From the NCBI GenBank assembly GCA_029938085.1, contig JAPYOS010000003.1, forward strand, positions 124,001 to 188,000: a DNA stretch of 64,000 bases, written 5' to 3'. The stretch is from Oceanospirillaceae bacterium (GTDB lineage Bacteria; Pseudomonadota; Gammaproteobacteria; Pseudomonadales; Balneatricaceae). The notes under the pieces are model-generated. The model was not told the DNA's origin and did not search any database. It saw only the letters and a list, made by a program, of their open reading frames with translations. The position numbers were made by a program, and so were the translations under genes. This document shows positions 9,506-17,650 of the stretch, piece by piece. Each line of letters starts with the position of its first letter. The first letter of the stretch is position 1.

Positions 9506-9564
9506 CTCATCGGCTGATGGTGCAGAATACTGCAGTGCATAGTTGTTGTTATAGAGGTTAGCAG

Positions 9565-10251
9565 ATGAGCGACTCAGAAGTGGTAGATTATTTAAGCCCC
9601 AATGTGCCTGCTCTGTTGCCGTGGCACGATGTACCAGTGATCAAAGCCACTGCAGACAGTTTAGCCGGTTATGGTTGTTTGGTAGACAAACCCGAAGGCC
9701 TAGCTATTGAAATTGTACCTTGGCCAGCTCAAGGTTGGCGCTCTATAGACGCAGGTACGGGTGACGAAGGCGGCACTGTAGCGGGTGTGTTTCATAGCCA
9801 CTGGGACGGTCAGGTGCTCAAAGGGCGCAATGACGCAGTCGGTGGTGATTATGTGCTGGGGTGGGCTTGTAACCCGCAGGACGTTGCTCAAACCGGTCCA
9901 ACCGAAGTGGAACGGGTTTTGTTATGGCATATGAATTATCACCCAGACGGTGGGCAGCTGTTTTATCCGTTAACTAAGCAAGCGTTTTTGGTACCCTTGG
10001 CGCTGCCCGGTGACGATTTGAGCCTAGAAAAAATTGTCGCTTTCTGGTGTGATGGCAGCCAAGGCTTGTACATTCACCCCAATATTTGGCATGAAGGGGT
10101 TTTTCCAACCACCGCTAAACAGTCGTTTCACGACGAGCAGGGCAAGGTACACGCACGCGTGAGTTGTAACATTGCCCAAGAATTTGGTGTATTTTTAAAC
10201 GTGCCGTTAACTGAGCCTTTAATTAAGTCTGAGGGTTATGCCCATGTCTAA
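9565..10251 (+). CDS. Ureidoglycolate lyase-like cupin protein
   Basis: A 228-residue protein with the features of the ureidoglycolate lyase (AllA-like) cupin superfamily. [11 protein letters not shown] is near residues 171-181, and a C-terminal [20 protein letters not shown] block resembles the end of AllA domains. It is longer than E. coli AllA (160 residues). No other allantoin gene (allC, allD, ureidoglycolate dehydrogenase) is present, so the actual reaction is uncertain. It overlaps the next gene by 8 nt. Confidence 0.6.
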   Translation: MSDSEVVDYLSPNVPALLPWHDVPVIKATADSLAGYGCLVDKPEGLAIEIVPWPAQGWRSIDAGTGDEGGTVAGVFHSHWDGQVLKGRNDAVGGDYVLGWACNPQDVAQTGPTEVERVLLWHMNYHPDGGQLFYPLTKQAFLVPLALPGDDLSLEKIVAFWCDGSQGLYIHPNIWHEGVFPTTAKQSFHDEQGKVHARVSCNIAQEFGVFLNVPLTEPLIKSEGYAHV

Positions 10252-10681
10252 ACACCCAATTCGGCCTTTCCATCTAGCCATCCCAGTGCGAAATATTGCT
10301 GAATCACGGGCCTTTTATGGCAAGTTGTTGGGTTTAAGCGAGGGGCGTTCTAGTGATGAGTGGATCGATTGGAACCTGTATGGGCACCAACTGGTAACCC
10401 ATCTTAATCCACACCTAGGGCAAGCCGGAAAAGTGCCGGTACATGTCAATGGTGTGGATGGTATGGGCGTACCTGTGCCGCATTTTGGAGTGGTGCTGAC
10501 CCTAGATGACTGGCAAGCATTGGCGCAACGCTTGGCTGGCCAAGTCGACTTTATTATCGAGCCTTACACCCGTTTTAAAGGCGAAGCAGGAGAACAGTCG
10601 ACCTTGTTTTTTAGTGACCCAAGTGGCAACGCTTTGGAGTTCAAAGCATTTGCCGACTTAGATCAACTATTCGCTAAATAG
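10244..10681 (+). CDS. VOC (glyoxalase/bleomycin-resistance fold) family protein
   Basis: A 145-residue vicinal-oxygen-chelate protein. Putative metal ligands are the His in FHLAIPV near the N-terminus, the His in PHFGVVL in the middle and the Glu in NALEFKAF near the C-terminus. Two in-frame ATGs exist; the one at 10244 has a better spaced GAGG. The reaction cannot be told from sequence. It overlaps the cupin gene and its stop overlaps the convergent ybiT stop by 8 nt. Confidence 0.82.
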   Translation: MSKHPIRPFHLAIPVRNIAESRAFYGKLLGLSEGRSSDEWIDWNLYGHQLVTHLNPHLGQAGKVPVHVNGVDGMGVPVPHFGVVLTLDDWQALAQRLAGQVDFIIEPYTRFKGEAGEQSTLFFSDPSGNALEFKAFADLDQLFAK

Positions 10682-12269
10682 CGGCGGCTTGGCTGGCTAA
10701 GTATTCGCCATAAGTTCCCTGGAAATCAACCACCTGCTGATCTTTGATTTCAACCACGCGGGTTGCCAACGAAGATACAAATTCGCGGTCGTGGCTAACA
10801 AAGATTAAGGTGCCATCATAGGTCTTTAGGGCTTTGTTAAGGGATTCAATAGCTTCCATATCTAAGTGGTTGGTCGGTTCGTCCATGACCAACACGTTAG
10901 TGTCTTGCATCATCAACTTACCAAACAACAAACGGTTTTTCTCGCCACCAGAACATACGTCTACCTTCTTTAGGTAATCGTCTGCGGTAAACAATAAGCG
11001 GCCTAACATGCCTCTTACAGTTAGATCGTCATGTTTGGCGGTGCGCCACTGGGACATCCAATCAAATAGGGTTAAGTCACTGCTAAAGTCACTGCTGCTG
11101 TCTTGCGGGCAATAGCCTAATACTGCATTTTCAGACCATTTGATAGAACCCTTATTGACCTTGAGTTGGTCTAACAAACAACGTAAAAAGGTGGTTTTAC
11201 CCACGCCGTTTTCGCCAATAACCGCTAACTTCGAACCGGCTTCCAAAATCAGTTCGCCGTTGCTAAATAACGGCAGGTCTTCAAAGCCATGGCCTACTTT
11301 TTCTAACACAAGGGCCTGGCGGTGGAGCTTTTTATGGGCGCTAAAACCAATATACGGTGACACGCGACTAGAGGCGATGACTTCGTCCAGCTGGATTTTT
11401 TCCAACTTTTTAGCTCTAGATGATGCCTGTTTAGCTTTGGATGCGTTGGCAGAGAAGCGGGCTACAAACTGCTGTAATTCTTCCCGTTCGGCGCTTTTCT
11501 TTGCATTGGCCGTAAGTAGTTGCTCTTGTATCAAAGAAGATGCAGCCATGTACGCTTCGTAGTTGCCTGGGTATACCCGCAATTCACCGTAATCAATGTC
11601 TGCCATGTGAGTACATACAGAGTTAAGGAAATAACGGTCGTGAGAAATAATAATCATGGTACTACGGCGCTGATTAAGTACTTCTGTAAGCCAGTTAATG
11701 GTGGCAATGTCCAAGTTGTTGGTGGGTTCGTCCAACAACAATATATCCGGGTCTGCAAACAAGGCTTGGGCTAACAGTACGCGTAGTTTCCAACCCGGTG
11801 CCACTTGGGACATTAAGCCCCAATGGAAAGACTCGTCGATGCCTGCCTGAGTTAAGATTTCTGCTGCGCGGCTTTCGGCGCTGTAGCCATCCATTTCTGC
11901 AAATTCAACTTCCAGTTCGGCCACTTTCATGCCGTCTTCTTCAGTCATTTCTGCCTGATTGTAAATGGCTTCGCGAGCTTGCTTAACCTGCCAAAGTTTT
12001 GTATCACCCATGATTACAGCATCAATTACTGAGTACTCTTCAAACGCAAACTGGTTTTGGCTTAACGTGCCCACAGTGTCGGTTGGAGAGAAGGAAACGT
12101 TGCCAGAGGTGGGTTTTAACTCGCCACTGAGTATCTTCATGAAGGTGGACTTGCCACAGCCGTTAGCACCAATCAAACCATAGCGATTGCCATTGCCAAA
12201 TTTAGCTGAGATATTTTCGAACAATGGCTTAGCGCCAAATTGCATGGTGATGTTAGCGGTGGTAATCAA
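10674..12269 (-). CDS. ybiT: ABC-F family ATPase YbiT
   Basis: A 531-residue ABC-F translation-factor-type ATPase, nearly the length of E. coli YbiT (530) and matching it through the N-terminus ([14 protein letters not shown]) and the first Walker A ([12 protein letters not shown]). Two ATP-binding cassettes are present with Walker [12 protein letters not shown] and [10 protein letters not shown], separated by a charged linker. A second Walker A reads GENGVGKTT. There are no membrane segments. ABC-F proteins act on ribosomes. The start appears to be TTG at 12269, because the first in-frame ATG would remove conserved residues. Confidence 0.93.
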   Translation of the reverse strand: MITTANITMQFGAKPLFENISAKFGNGNRYGLIGANGCGKSTFMKILSGELKPTSGNVSFSPTDTVGTLSQNQFAFEEYSVIDAVIMGDTKLWQVKQAREAIYNQAEMTEEDGMKVAELEVEFAEMDGYSAESRAAEILTQAGIDESFHWGLMSQVAPGWKLRVLLAQALFADPDILLLDEPTNNLDIATINWLTEVLNQRRSTMIIISHDRYFLNSVCTHMADIDYGELRVYPGNYEAYMAASSLIQEQLLTANAKKSAEREELQQFVARFSANASKAKQASSRAKKLEKIQLDEVIASSRVSPYIGFSAHKKLHRQALVLEKVGHGFEDLPLFSNGELILEAGSKLAVIGENGVGKTTFLRCLLDQLKVNKGSIKWSENAVLGYCPQDSSSDFSSDLTLFDWMSQWRTAKHDDLTVRGMLGRLLFTADDYLKKVDVCSGGEKNRLLFGKLMMQDTNVLVMDEPTNHLDMEAIESLNKALKTYDGTLIFVSHDREFVSSLATRVVEIKDQQVVDFQGTYGEYLASQAAAI

Positions 12270-12368
12270 GGTAATCCAAACGAAGCAAAAAATGGGTGGC
12301 GTATTCTACCAGTTTTGAGTGGGTGATACTATGTTTGCCACTCGGTCATTCCTAACACTCTGCATCTG

Positions 12369-12950
12369 TTAGGTTAGCCATCCTTTAGCTTTAGCTTCAT
12401 CGACCATGGGCTCCAACAGTTGCCACAACTGTGGGCAACCCTTGTTGATACGGCCGCCATTAACTGTTTTAACTTGCTCTACCGTAATGCCGTGGTTTTG
12501 CCAGCTATGACCTTGGTCATTGAGGTTATGGAGTAGGGGTAGGGCACGATCGAGGGCCTTGGCAAAGCGCGCATCAGCGCTCGTGGCCGCTTCAAATTCG
12601 TGCCATAGGGCAATGTATTCGGCACCAATGTCGTTGGGTAATAAACCGAGAATACGCTGGGTTGCAGCGGCTTCTGCGGCTTCGTGTTCGCTGCCTATTG
12701 CGTCATAAACAATGACGTCACCAGTATCAATTTCGCACAGGTCGTGGATTAATAACATACGTAACACGCGGTCAATATCAACCGGTTGCGCGGCGTAATC
12801 TTTGAGCATCAAGGCCGCTAAGGTTACTTGCCAAGAATGCTCGGCCGAATTTTCATAGCGCTGCATGCCCAAGGGGCGAGTTTTACGGAGAACGGCTTTG
12901 AGTTGGTCGATTTCTTTTACAAAATCAATGATTTTTATTAGATCTTGCAC
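12369..12950 (-). CDS. HD-domain phosphohydrolase (YfbR/HDDC2-like)
   Basis: A 193-residue protein with an HD_3-type phosphohydrolase domain. RYENSAEHSWQVTLAAL supplies the first metal histidine near residue 38, and LLIHDLCEIDTGD the HD pair near 67. A further conserved Asp lies in AKALDRALPLL near 131. By family (COG1896) it may be a 5'-deoxynucleotidase. The crotonase gene ends 2 nt upstream, so the two are probably co-transcribed. Confidence 0.82.
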   Translation of the reverse strand: MQDLIKIIDFVKEIDQLKAVLRKTRPLGMQRYENSAEHSWQVTLAALMLKDYAAQPVDIDRVLRMLLIHDLCEIDTGDVIVYDAIGSEHEAAEAAATQRILGLLPNDIGAEYIALWHEFEAATSADARFAKALDRALPLLHNLNDQGHSWQNHGITVEQVKTVNGGRINKGCPQLWQLLEPMVDEAKAKGWLT

Positions 12951-12952
12951 AC

Positions 12953-13723
12953 TTATCCTTTGGGTTTTTTATTCACAAAGGCGTCAAGCCCTTGTTGGGT
13001 TTCTGGCGTCATGAGGTTGCACACCATATGCTCCGCAGCAAATTGGTAGGCTTGTGGTAAGTCCATGTTGAGTTGTGGGTAGAACATGGCTTTGCCAGTA
13101 CGTACAGCAACCTTGGCTTTGCTGCTGATGATGGCCGCTAGATCACGGCTGGCTTGAGTCAGGTCTTCTGCAGCCACAACCCGATTAACCAAACCTTGCT
13201 GTTGCGCTTCGGTGGCACTGATAAACTCACCCGTGAGTAACATTTCCATGGCTTTTTTTGGATGTATGTTACGGCTTAAAGCGACCGCTGGGGTCGAGCA
13301 GAATAGACCTATGTTGATGCCCGATACGGCAAAACGTGCGTTTTGTGAAGCAACCGCAAGGTCGCAGGTGGCCACCAATTGACAACCCGCAGCAGTGGCA
13401 ACGCCTTGCACTTGGGCAATCACCGGAATGGGGCATTGCACAATGGTTTGCATCAGTTGGCTGCATTGATGAAACAAGTTTTGGTAGTAGTCGGCGTTGT
13501 TGTTGGCCTGCATTTGTTTGAGGTCGTGGCCGGCGCAAAAGGCTTTGCCTTGGGCTTTAATGATAATGCAAGTGAGGTCATCCGTAAGGCTAGCTTGGTT
13601 TAACGCTAGCTGCAGTTCAGCCATCATCTGTTGGGATAAGGCATTAAAACTGGCTGCACGATTTAGCGTAATTTCTAACCATTGCTGCTCTGGTGTGACA
13701 ATAATGTATTCAAATTTAGTCAT
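12953..13723 (-). CDS. Enoyl-CoA hydratase/isomerase family protein lacking catalytic glutamates
   Basis: A 256-residue crotonase-fold protein resembling the ECHDC3 subgroup. The open frame starts earlier, but the ATG at 13723 has AGGG at the right distance and avoids overlap with the upstream gene. Oxyanion-loop elements are present (AFCAGHDLKQM; GVATAAGCQLVATCD). Compared by eye with rat crotonase, the first catalytic Glu is Gln (AAGCQL) and the second position is Gly (FAVSGINIG). Classical hydratase activity is therefore doubtful. It lies between a DUF5062 gene and an HD phosphohydrolase. Confidence 0.87.
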   Translation of the reverse strand: MTKFEYIIVTPEQQWLEITLNRAASFNALSQQMMAELQLALNQASLTDDLTCIIIKAQGKAFCAGHDLKQMQANNNADYYQNLFHQCSQLMQTIVQCPIPVIAQVQGVATAAGCQLVATCDLAVASQNARFAVSGINIGLFCSTPAVALSRNIHPKKAMEMLLTGEFISATEAQQQGLVNRVVAAEDLTQASRDLAAIISSKAKVAVRTGKAMFYPQLNMDLPQAYQFAAEHMVCNLMTPETQQGLDAFVNKKPKG

Positions 13724-13734
13724 GGTTTGTTGCC

Positions 13735-13977
13735 CTATGACGCCATTTGACGGTCGACCCACAGTGCCAGCTTATGCTGCATTGAGGGTTGCGAAACTTG
13801 GTCTTCTGGCAAGGGTTGAATCAATTTGTCGTGCACCAATAAGCGATAGATGTACTCGATTTTTGTGGCCGCAGAATCGGTTGCTTCAAATCGGGCTACA
13901 CCTCGGGTATTAGCATACGCGGTGCCTAAAGCAATGGCCTTTTTCAGTAATTCCTTTTCGTTTTTAAGTTTTTTCAT
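13735..13977 (-). CDS. DUF5062 family protein
   Basis: An 80-residue soluble protein. I recognise the family from the KLKNEKELLKKAI start and the conserved KIEYIYRLLVHDKLIQPLP block near residues 38-56. The function of the family is unknown to me. ATG at 13977 is chosen because homologues begin MKK; the frame is open 12 codons further. It ends 11 nt before the crotonase start, suggesting an operon with that gene. Confidence 0.82.
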   Translation of the reverse strand: MKKLKNEKELLKKAIALGTAYANTRGVARFEATDSAATKIEYIYRLLVHDKLIQPLPEDQVSQPSMQHKLALWVDRQMAS

Positions 13978-14033
13978 AGTCCGCCACATGCTAGTGAATT
14001 GAAGCCTTAGCATAGCTTAGCCTGCTAGTGAAA

Positions 14034-14069
14034 AAAAGGGTCTTATTCATAGTTGAATAAGACCCTTTT
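14034..14069 (-). terminator. Rho-independent terminator after amtB
   Basis: A perfect 16-bp inverted repeat (AAAAGGGTCTTATTCA and its complement) around a 4-base loop. On the minus strand it is followed by a run of seven T. It lies 32 nt after the amtB stop and separates amtB from the DUF5062-crotonase-HD group. Confidence 0.9.
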
Positions 14070-14101
14070 ACGCCATTGCGGTGATGTGGTTTAGACGTGG
14101 T

Positions 14102-15361
14102 TTAACTGGTAGTGAATTCGGGGTAGGCTTCCTGGCCACATTCGGAAATGTCCACACCTTTGTATTCTTCTTCTTCGGTAACACGAATACCCACCAGTTT
14201 TTTGATGATAAACCATACCGCGAAGCTCAAACCAAATACCCATACAAAAATGGTCGCTGCGCCCACTATTTGGCCCGTGAAGGTTGCTGAATCATTGGTT
14301 AAGGGTACCAATAATAAGCCGAGTAAGCCGGCGGCACCGTGTACGGAGATAGCGCCAACAGGATCATCTAACTTGAGCTTGTCTAAGGCCAAGATGCTAA
14401 ACACCACTAGTACGCCACCTAACGCGCCGAATAAGCTAGCCACTAGGGGTGTGGGTGTAGATGGCTCGGCGGTGATGGTAACAAGGCCTGCTAAGGCACC
14501 GTTAAGCATCATGGTAAGGTCGGCTTTGCCAAACTTGATGCGTGCCACTAATAATGCTGCAATAGCGCCTGCAGCCGCTGCTGCATTAGTGTTAAGGAAC
14601 ACCATAGCCACAGAATGTGCGGAGTTGATATCACCTAACTTGAGTACCGATCCGCCGTTAAATCCAAACCAACCCATCCATAGAATAAATGTGCCTAACG
14701 TGGCCATAGGTAAGTTTGCTCCAGGAATAGCTCGCACCTGGCCATTGGCGCCATATTTACCTTTACGTGCACCCAACAATACTACCCCCGCTAATGCAGC
14801 TGCTGCACCGGCCATGTGCACAATGCCGGAACCGGCAAAGTCAGAGAAGCCGAGGTCGCCAAGGTTGTACCAGCCAAATACGTCGTCGCCATTCCAGGTC
14901 CATGCACCTTCCATGGGGTAGATAAATCCGGTCATCACTACGGCAAAGGCTAAAAATGCCCATAGTTTCATGCGTTCTGCCACCGCACCAGAGACGATGG
15001 ACATTGCTGTTGCTACAAACACCACCTGAAAGAAAAAGTCTGATGCGGCAGAATAAACCGATGCTCCAGCAAACCCTTCGGCAGCGGAGTCGGCCAGTAC
15101 CTGTGCCTGGTCGATAACTTCAATACCGCTCAACAACCAGCCGCCACCGTACATGATTTGATATCCCATTATTAAATACATGATGCAGGAGATGGCGTAT
15201 AGCGCCACGTTTTTGGTGAGGATCTCGGTGGTGTTTTTGCTGCGTACCAAGCCTGCTTCGAGCATGGCAAAGCCTGCGGCCATCCACATGACCAAGGCGC
15301 CACAGATTAAAAAGTAAAAGGTATCCAGAGCAAACTGGAGTTCGTATAGGTTGTTTTCCAT
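14102..15361 (-). CDS. amtB: Ammonium transporter
   Basis: A 419-residue Amt/Mep channel with about eleven membrane helices. The twin pore histidines are visible in SGIVHMAGA and AISVHGAAG. The N-terminus lacks an obvious cleaved signal peptide. It conducts ammonium into the cell. It has its own sigma-54 type promoter upstream and a terminator downstream. No glnK (PII) gene adjoins it, unlike the usual glnK-amtB pair. Confidence 0.95.
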   Translation of the reverse strand: MENNLYELQFALDTFYFLICGALVMWMAAGFAMLEAGLVRSKNTTEILTKNVALYAISCIMYLIMGYQIMYGGGWLLSGIEVIDQAQVLADSAAEGFAGASVYSAASDFFFQVVFVATAMSIVSGAVAERMKLWAFLAFAVVMTGFIYPMEGAWTWNGDDVFGWYNLGDLGFSDFAGSGIVHMAGAAAALAGVVLLGARKGKYGANGQVRAIPGANLPMATLGTFILWMGWFGFNGGSVLKLGDINSAHSVAMVFLNTNAAAAAGAIAALLVARIKFGKADLTMMLNGALAGLVTITAEPSTPTPLVASLFGALGGVLVVFSILALDKLKLDDPVGAISVHGAAGLLGLLLVPLTNDSATFTGQIVGAATIFVWVFGLSFAVWFIIKKLVGIRVTEEEEYKGVDISECGQEAYPEFTTS

Positions 15362-15404
15362 GGTGCGATTCTCGGTGAGTTGATCAGAAGACTAATTTCT
15401 CTAA

Positions 15405-15420
15405 TGCGATTATCGTGCCA
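15405..15420 (-). promoter_or_regulatory. Sigma-54 (RpoN) promoter of amtB
   Basis: On the minus strand the sequence reads TGGCACG-ATAA-TCGCA, against the consensus TGGCACG-N4-TTGCW. The GG and GC dinucleotides are exactly spaced and one base differs. It predicts a transcript start near 15394, about 33 nt before the amtB ATG. Half-site-like TGGTG elements occur further upstream, but I see no full NtrC palindrome. Confidence 0.8.
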
Positions 15421-15562
15421 AAGACTAAAAATGTATTATAAACAACGTGTTGCGGGCGATTGTTGATGTGTTTTGGTGTTGCTGGTGAACGACTAGGAAC
15501 AAAGCTGGTGCGCTTGTAGTCTAGTTTAACCCGATATGCACTATTTTAGAGCGCCGTATGAT

Positions 15563-16774
15563 TTAGCTGGGATCGATGGATTTAACATCATAGGGCCGAG
15601 GGTCCATGCTCAAGTGCAGCTTTCGGCCAGTGTAGGGGGAGTGGGCGTTGACCACCTCCATGTTGAGCTCCACACCGATGCCGGGTTTGGTGTTGGGTAT
15701 GATGTAGCCGTCCTGCCAGTCTATCTTTTGTTGCAAAATATCTGCATGAAAACCGTCCCATGTGCCAATGCTTTCCTGCATTAAAAAATTAGGTGTGGCG
15801 GTGGCAAGTTGTATGCTGGCAGCGGCGCCAATGGGACCGTTGTATAAGTGAGGTGCGATTTGGCAGAAATGTACTTCTGCCATGGTAGCGATTTTTTTGG
15901 CTTCCAAAATACCACCCACGCGACCTAAGTTCATTTGCAAAATGGCGGCGGCTTTATGTTTTAGTAGTTCGCTAAATTCATATTTGGTGGTAAGTCGTTC
16001 GCCGGTAGCAATTGGAATGCTGGTTTTTTGTGCAACTTGGGCCATGGCTTCGGCTTGCCCAGGTGGTACAGGTTCCTCAAACCACAAAGGATCAAAAGGT
16101 TCTAGGTACTTGGCTAGCCGTATGGCAGAAGCTGGCGTCATTTGTCCGTGGGTGCCAATGAGCAAGTCGCAATCGGAGCCTACAGCGGTGCGGATTTTTT
16201 CGCAAAACAAGGCCGACTTTTGCATAGCCGATAGAGAAACGTGGTGGCCGCTATAGGCTGAATAGGGCCCCACAGGATCAAACTTAAGGGCGCTAAAACC
16301 GAGTTCTTTATTGGCTAGCGCAGTATCCACAGCCAAGCCAACATCGGCATAGTCGTAGTCGCCTTGTGCATTTTTAGGGTATAGGTAGGTGTAGCATCGT
16401 AGTTTGTCGTGCACCTTGCCGCCGATAAGTTCATACACTGGCTGATTAGCGGCTTTCCCAATAATGTCCCAGCAGGCTATTTCTAAGCCGCTAAAGGCCC
16501 CCATCATGGTGAGGTCAGGTCTTTGGGTAAAACCGCTGGAATAACACTCGCGGTAGAAACGTTCAATATGGTGCGGGTTATGGCCTTTCAGGTAGCGTTC
16601 AAAGACGTCGTCTAAGGCCGCCACCATCACCGTGGGGTGAAAGGTTGAGGCGTAAACTTCGCCTACCCCTTCAATGCCGCAATCTGTGCGCAAGGTCACA
16701 AAAATCCAGTACATGCCACCGATATGGGGTGGTGGCACAGCAACGATGTGGCTTTGCATACTAGCGATGCGCAT
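15563..16774 (-). CDS. Mandelate racemase/muconate lactonizing enzyme family protein
   Basis: A 403-residue enolase-superfamily enzyme with an N-terminal capping domain and a C-terminal barrel. Metal-site motifs are WFEEPVPP near residue 220 and ATGERLTTKYEF near 245. At the position of the usual first metal ligand (D-x-HGR) it reads IGTHGQM. Members act on sugar acids as dehydratases or cycloisomerases; the substrate cannot be told. The ATG at 16774 has GAGG 8 nt upstream and avoids overlap with trxC, which ends 17 nt before. Confidence 0.85.
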   Translation of the reverse strand: MRIASMQSHIVAVPPPHIGGMYWIFVTLRTDCGIEGVGEVYASTFHPTVMVAALDDVFERYLKGHNPHHIERFYRECYSSGFTQRPDLTMMGAFSGLEIACWDIIGKAANQPVYELIGGKVHDKLRCYTYLYPKNAQGDYDYADVGLAVDTALANKELGFSALKFDPVGPYSAYSGHHVSLSAMQKSALFCEKIRTAVGSDCDLLIGTHGQMTPASAIRLAKYLEPFDPLWFEEPVPPGQAEAMAQVAQKTSIPIATGERLTTKYEFSELLKHKAAAILQMNLGRVGGILEAKKIATMAEVHFCQIAPHLYNGPIGAAASIQLATATPNFLMQESIGTWDGFHADILQQKIDWQDGYIIPNTKPGIGVELNMEVVNAHSPYTGRKLHLSMDPRPYDVKSIDPS

Positions 16775-16791
16775 AGAGGGAGCCTCTGTGG

Positions 16792-17226
16792 TTATTTTGC
16801 CATGGCTGCGTTTAACCATTGATCAAACTGCTGTTGCGGCAACGCGCCATTGAGTTGGTCTACGACCTTACCATTTTTAAATACCATTAAGGTAGGGATG
16901 CTGCGAATGTTGAACTGTGCACCGAGCATTTGTTCTGCCTCGGTATCCACTTTTACAAATCGAATCTGTTGTGACTTGGTGGTTGCTGCTTGCTCAAACA
17001 CTGGTGCAAAACCCACACAAGGCCCACACCATGGCGCCCAAAAATCAACCACCACGGGTGTGTCGCTGTTAATTAGGGCGTTAAAATTGGCGGCCGTACC
17101 GGTGATCGGTTTGCCTGAAAACAAGGCTAGTTTGCAGGCGCCACAATTGGCCTCGTTGGTGACGCGCTCAGCAGGAACACGGTTATTTTTTTGGCAGTGA
17201 GGGCAGCGGCTAGTTATAGTCGACAT
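16792..17226 (-). CDS. trxC: Thioredoxin 2 (zinc-binding)
   Basis: A 144-residue TrxC-type thioredoxin. The N-terminus has two CxxC pairs (CPHC and CGAC, residues about 8-36) forming the zinc finger typical of thioredoxin 2. The active site is WAPWCGPC near residue 66, and the cis-proline RSIPTLMVF follows. It is a cytoplasmic disulfide reductase. It lies 6 nt after ppnP and upstream of the enolase-superfamily gene, probably one transcript. Confidence 0.95.
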   Translation of the reverse strand: MSTITSRCPHCQKNNRVPAERVTNEANCGACKLALFSGKPITGTAANFNALINSDTPVVVDFWAPWCGPCVGFAPVFEQAATTKSQQIRFVKVDTEAEQMLGAQFNIRSIPTLMVFKNGKVVDQLNGALPQQQFDQWLNAAMAK

Positions 17227-17232
17227 TGGATA

Positions 17233-17514
17233 TTATTCGTAGGTGCAGTGGTAGGCCGTTTGGCGTACAACTTTAACTTCAAAATTACTATTAGCCTCAA
17301 CTTCAAATTGGTCACCGTTGGTGAAGGTGTTCCAGCTCGTGGTGCCTGGTAACTTTACTTCCAATTCGCCATCAATGATGGTCATGACTTCGTATTGGCT
17401 AGTGCCAAAGGTAAATTCACCAAGGTCCATAACGCCTACAGTGGTAGCCATTGTTTTGCCTTGAAAGGCGATCGATTTTACATTGTCATCAAAATACGAA
17501 TTGACGTTTAGCAT
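17233..17514 (-). CDS. ppnP: Pyrimidine/purine nucleoside phosphorylase PpnP
   Basis: A 93-residue single-domain cupin matching PpnP/YaiE in length and sequence (NSYFDDNVKSIAFQG start; GVMDLGEFTFGTSQYE; TAYHCTYE end). E. coli PpnP phosphorolyses several nucleosides with broad specificity. It adds a second nucleoside phosphorylase to the window besides the operon at the left end. It lies 6 nt upstream of trxC. Confidence 0.93.
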   Translation of the reverse strand: MLNVNSYFDDNVKSIAFQGKTMATTVGVMDLGEFTFGTSQYEVMTIIDGELEVKLPGTTSWNTFTNGDQFEVEANSNFEVKVVRQTAYHCTYE

Positions 17515-17650
17515 GGCGGAGTTCTCTGTGAATTAATAAGTTAGAGCCGGATCATAGCGCCATTATTACTTAGAGTCATTGCTAAATTGGCCCTTTAATT
17601 GGTTCTGATGCGTCTTGTGCCCGTGTTTTCGATCAAACTTGCGCATATGA

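Noticed and set aside
14148-14921. 257-residue open frame antisense to amtB
   Set aside because: Composition is that of a reverse-strand shadow (Pro/Thr/Ala-rich), with no motif, inside a clear amtB gene.
17233-17514. ppnP as part of the nucleoside operon regulon
   Set aside because: It is 9 kb away on the other strand with trxC; no shared regulatory site was seen.
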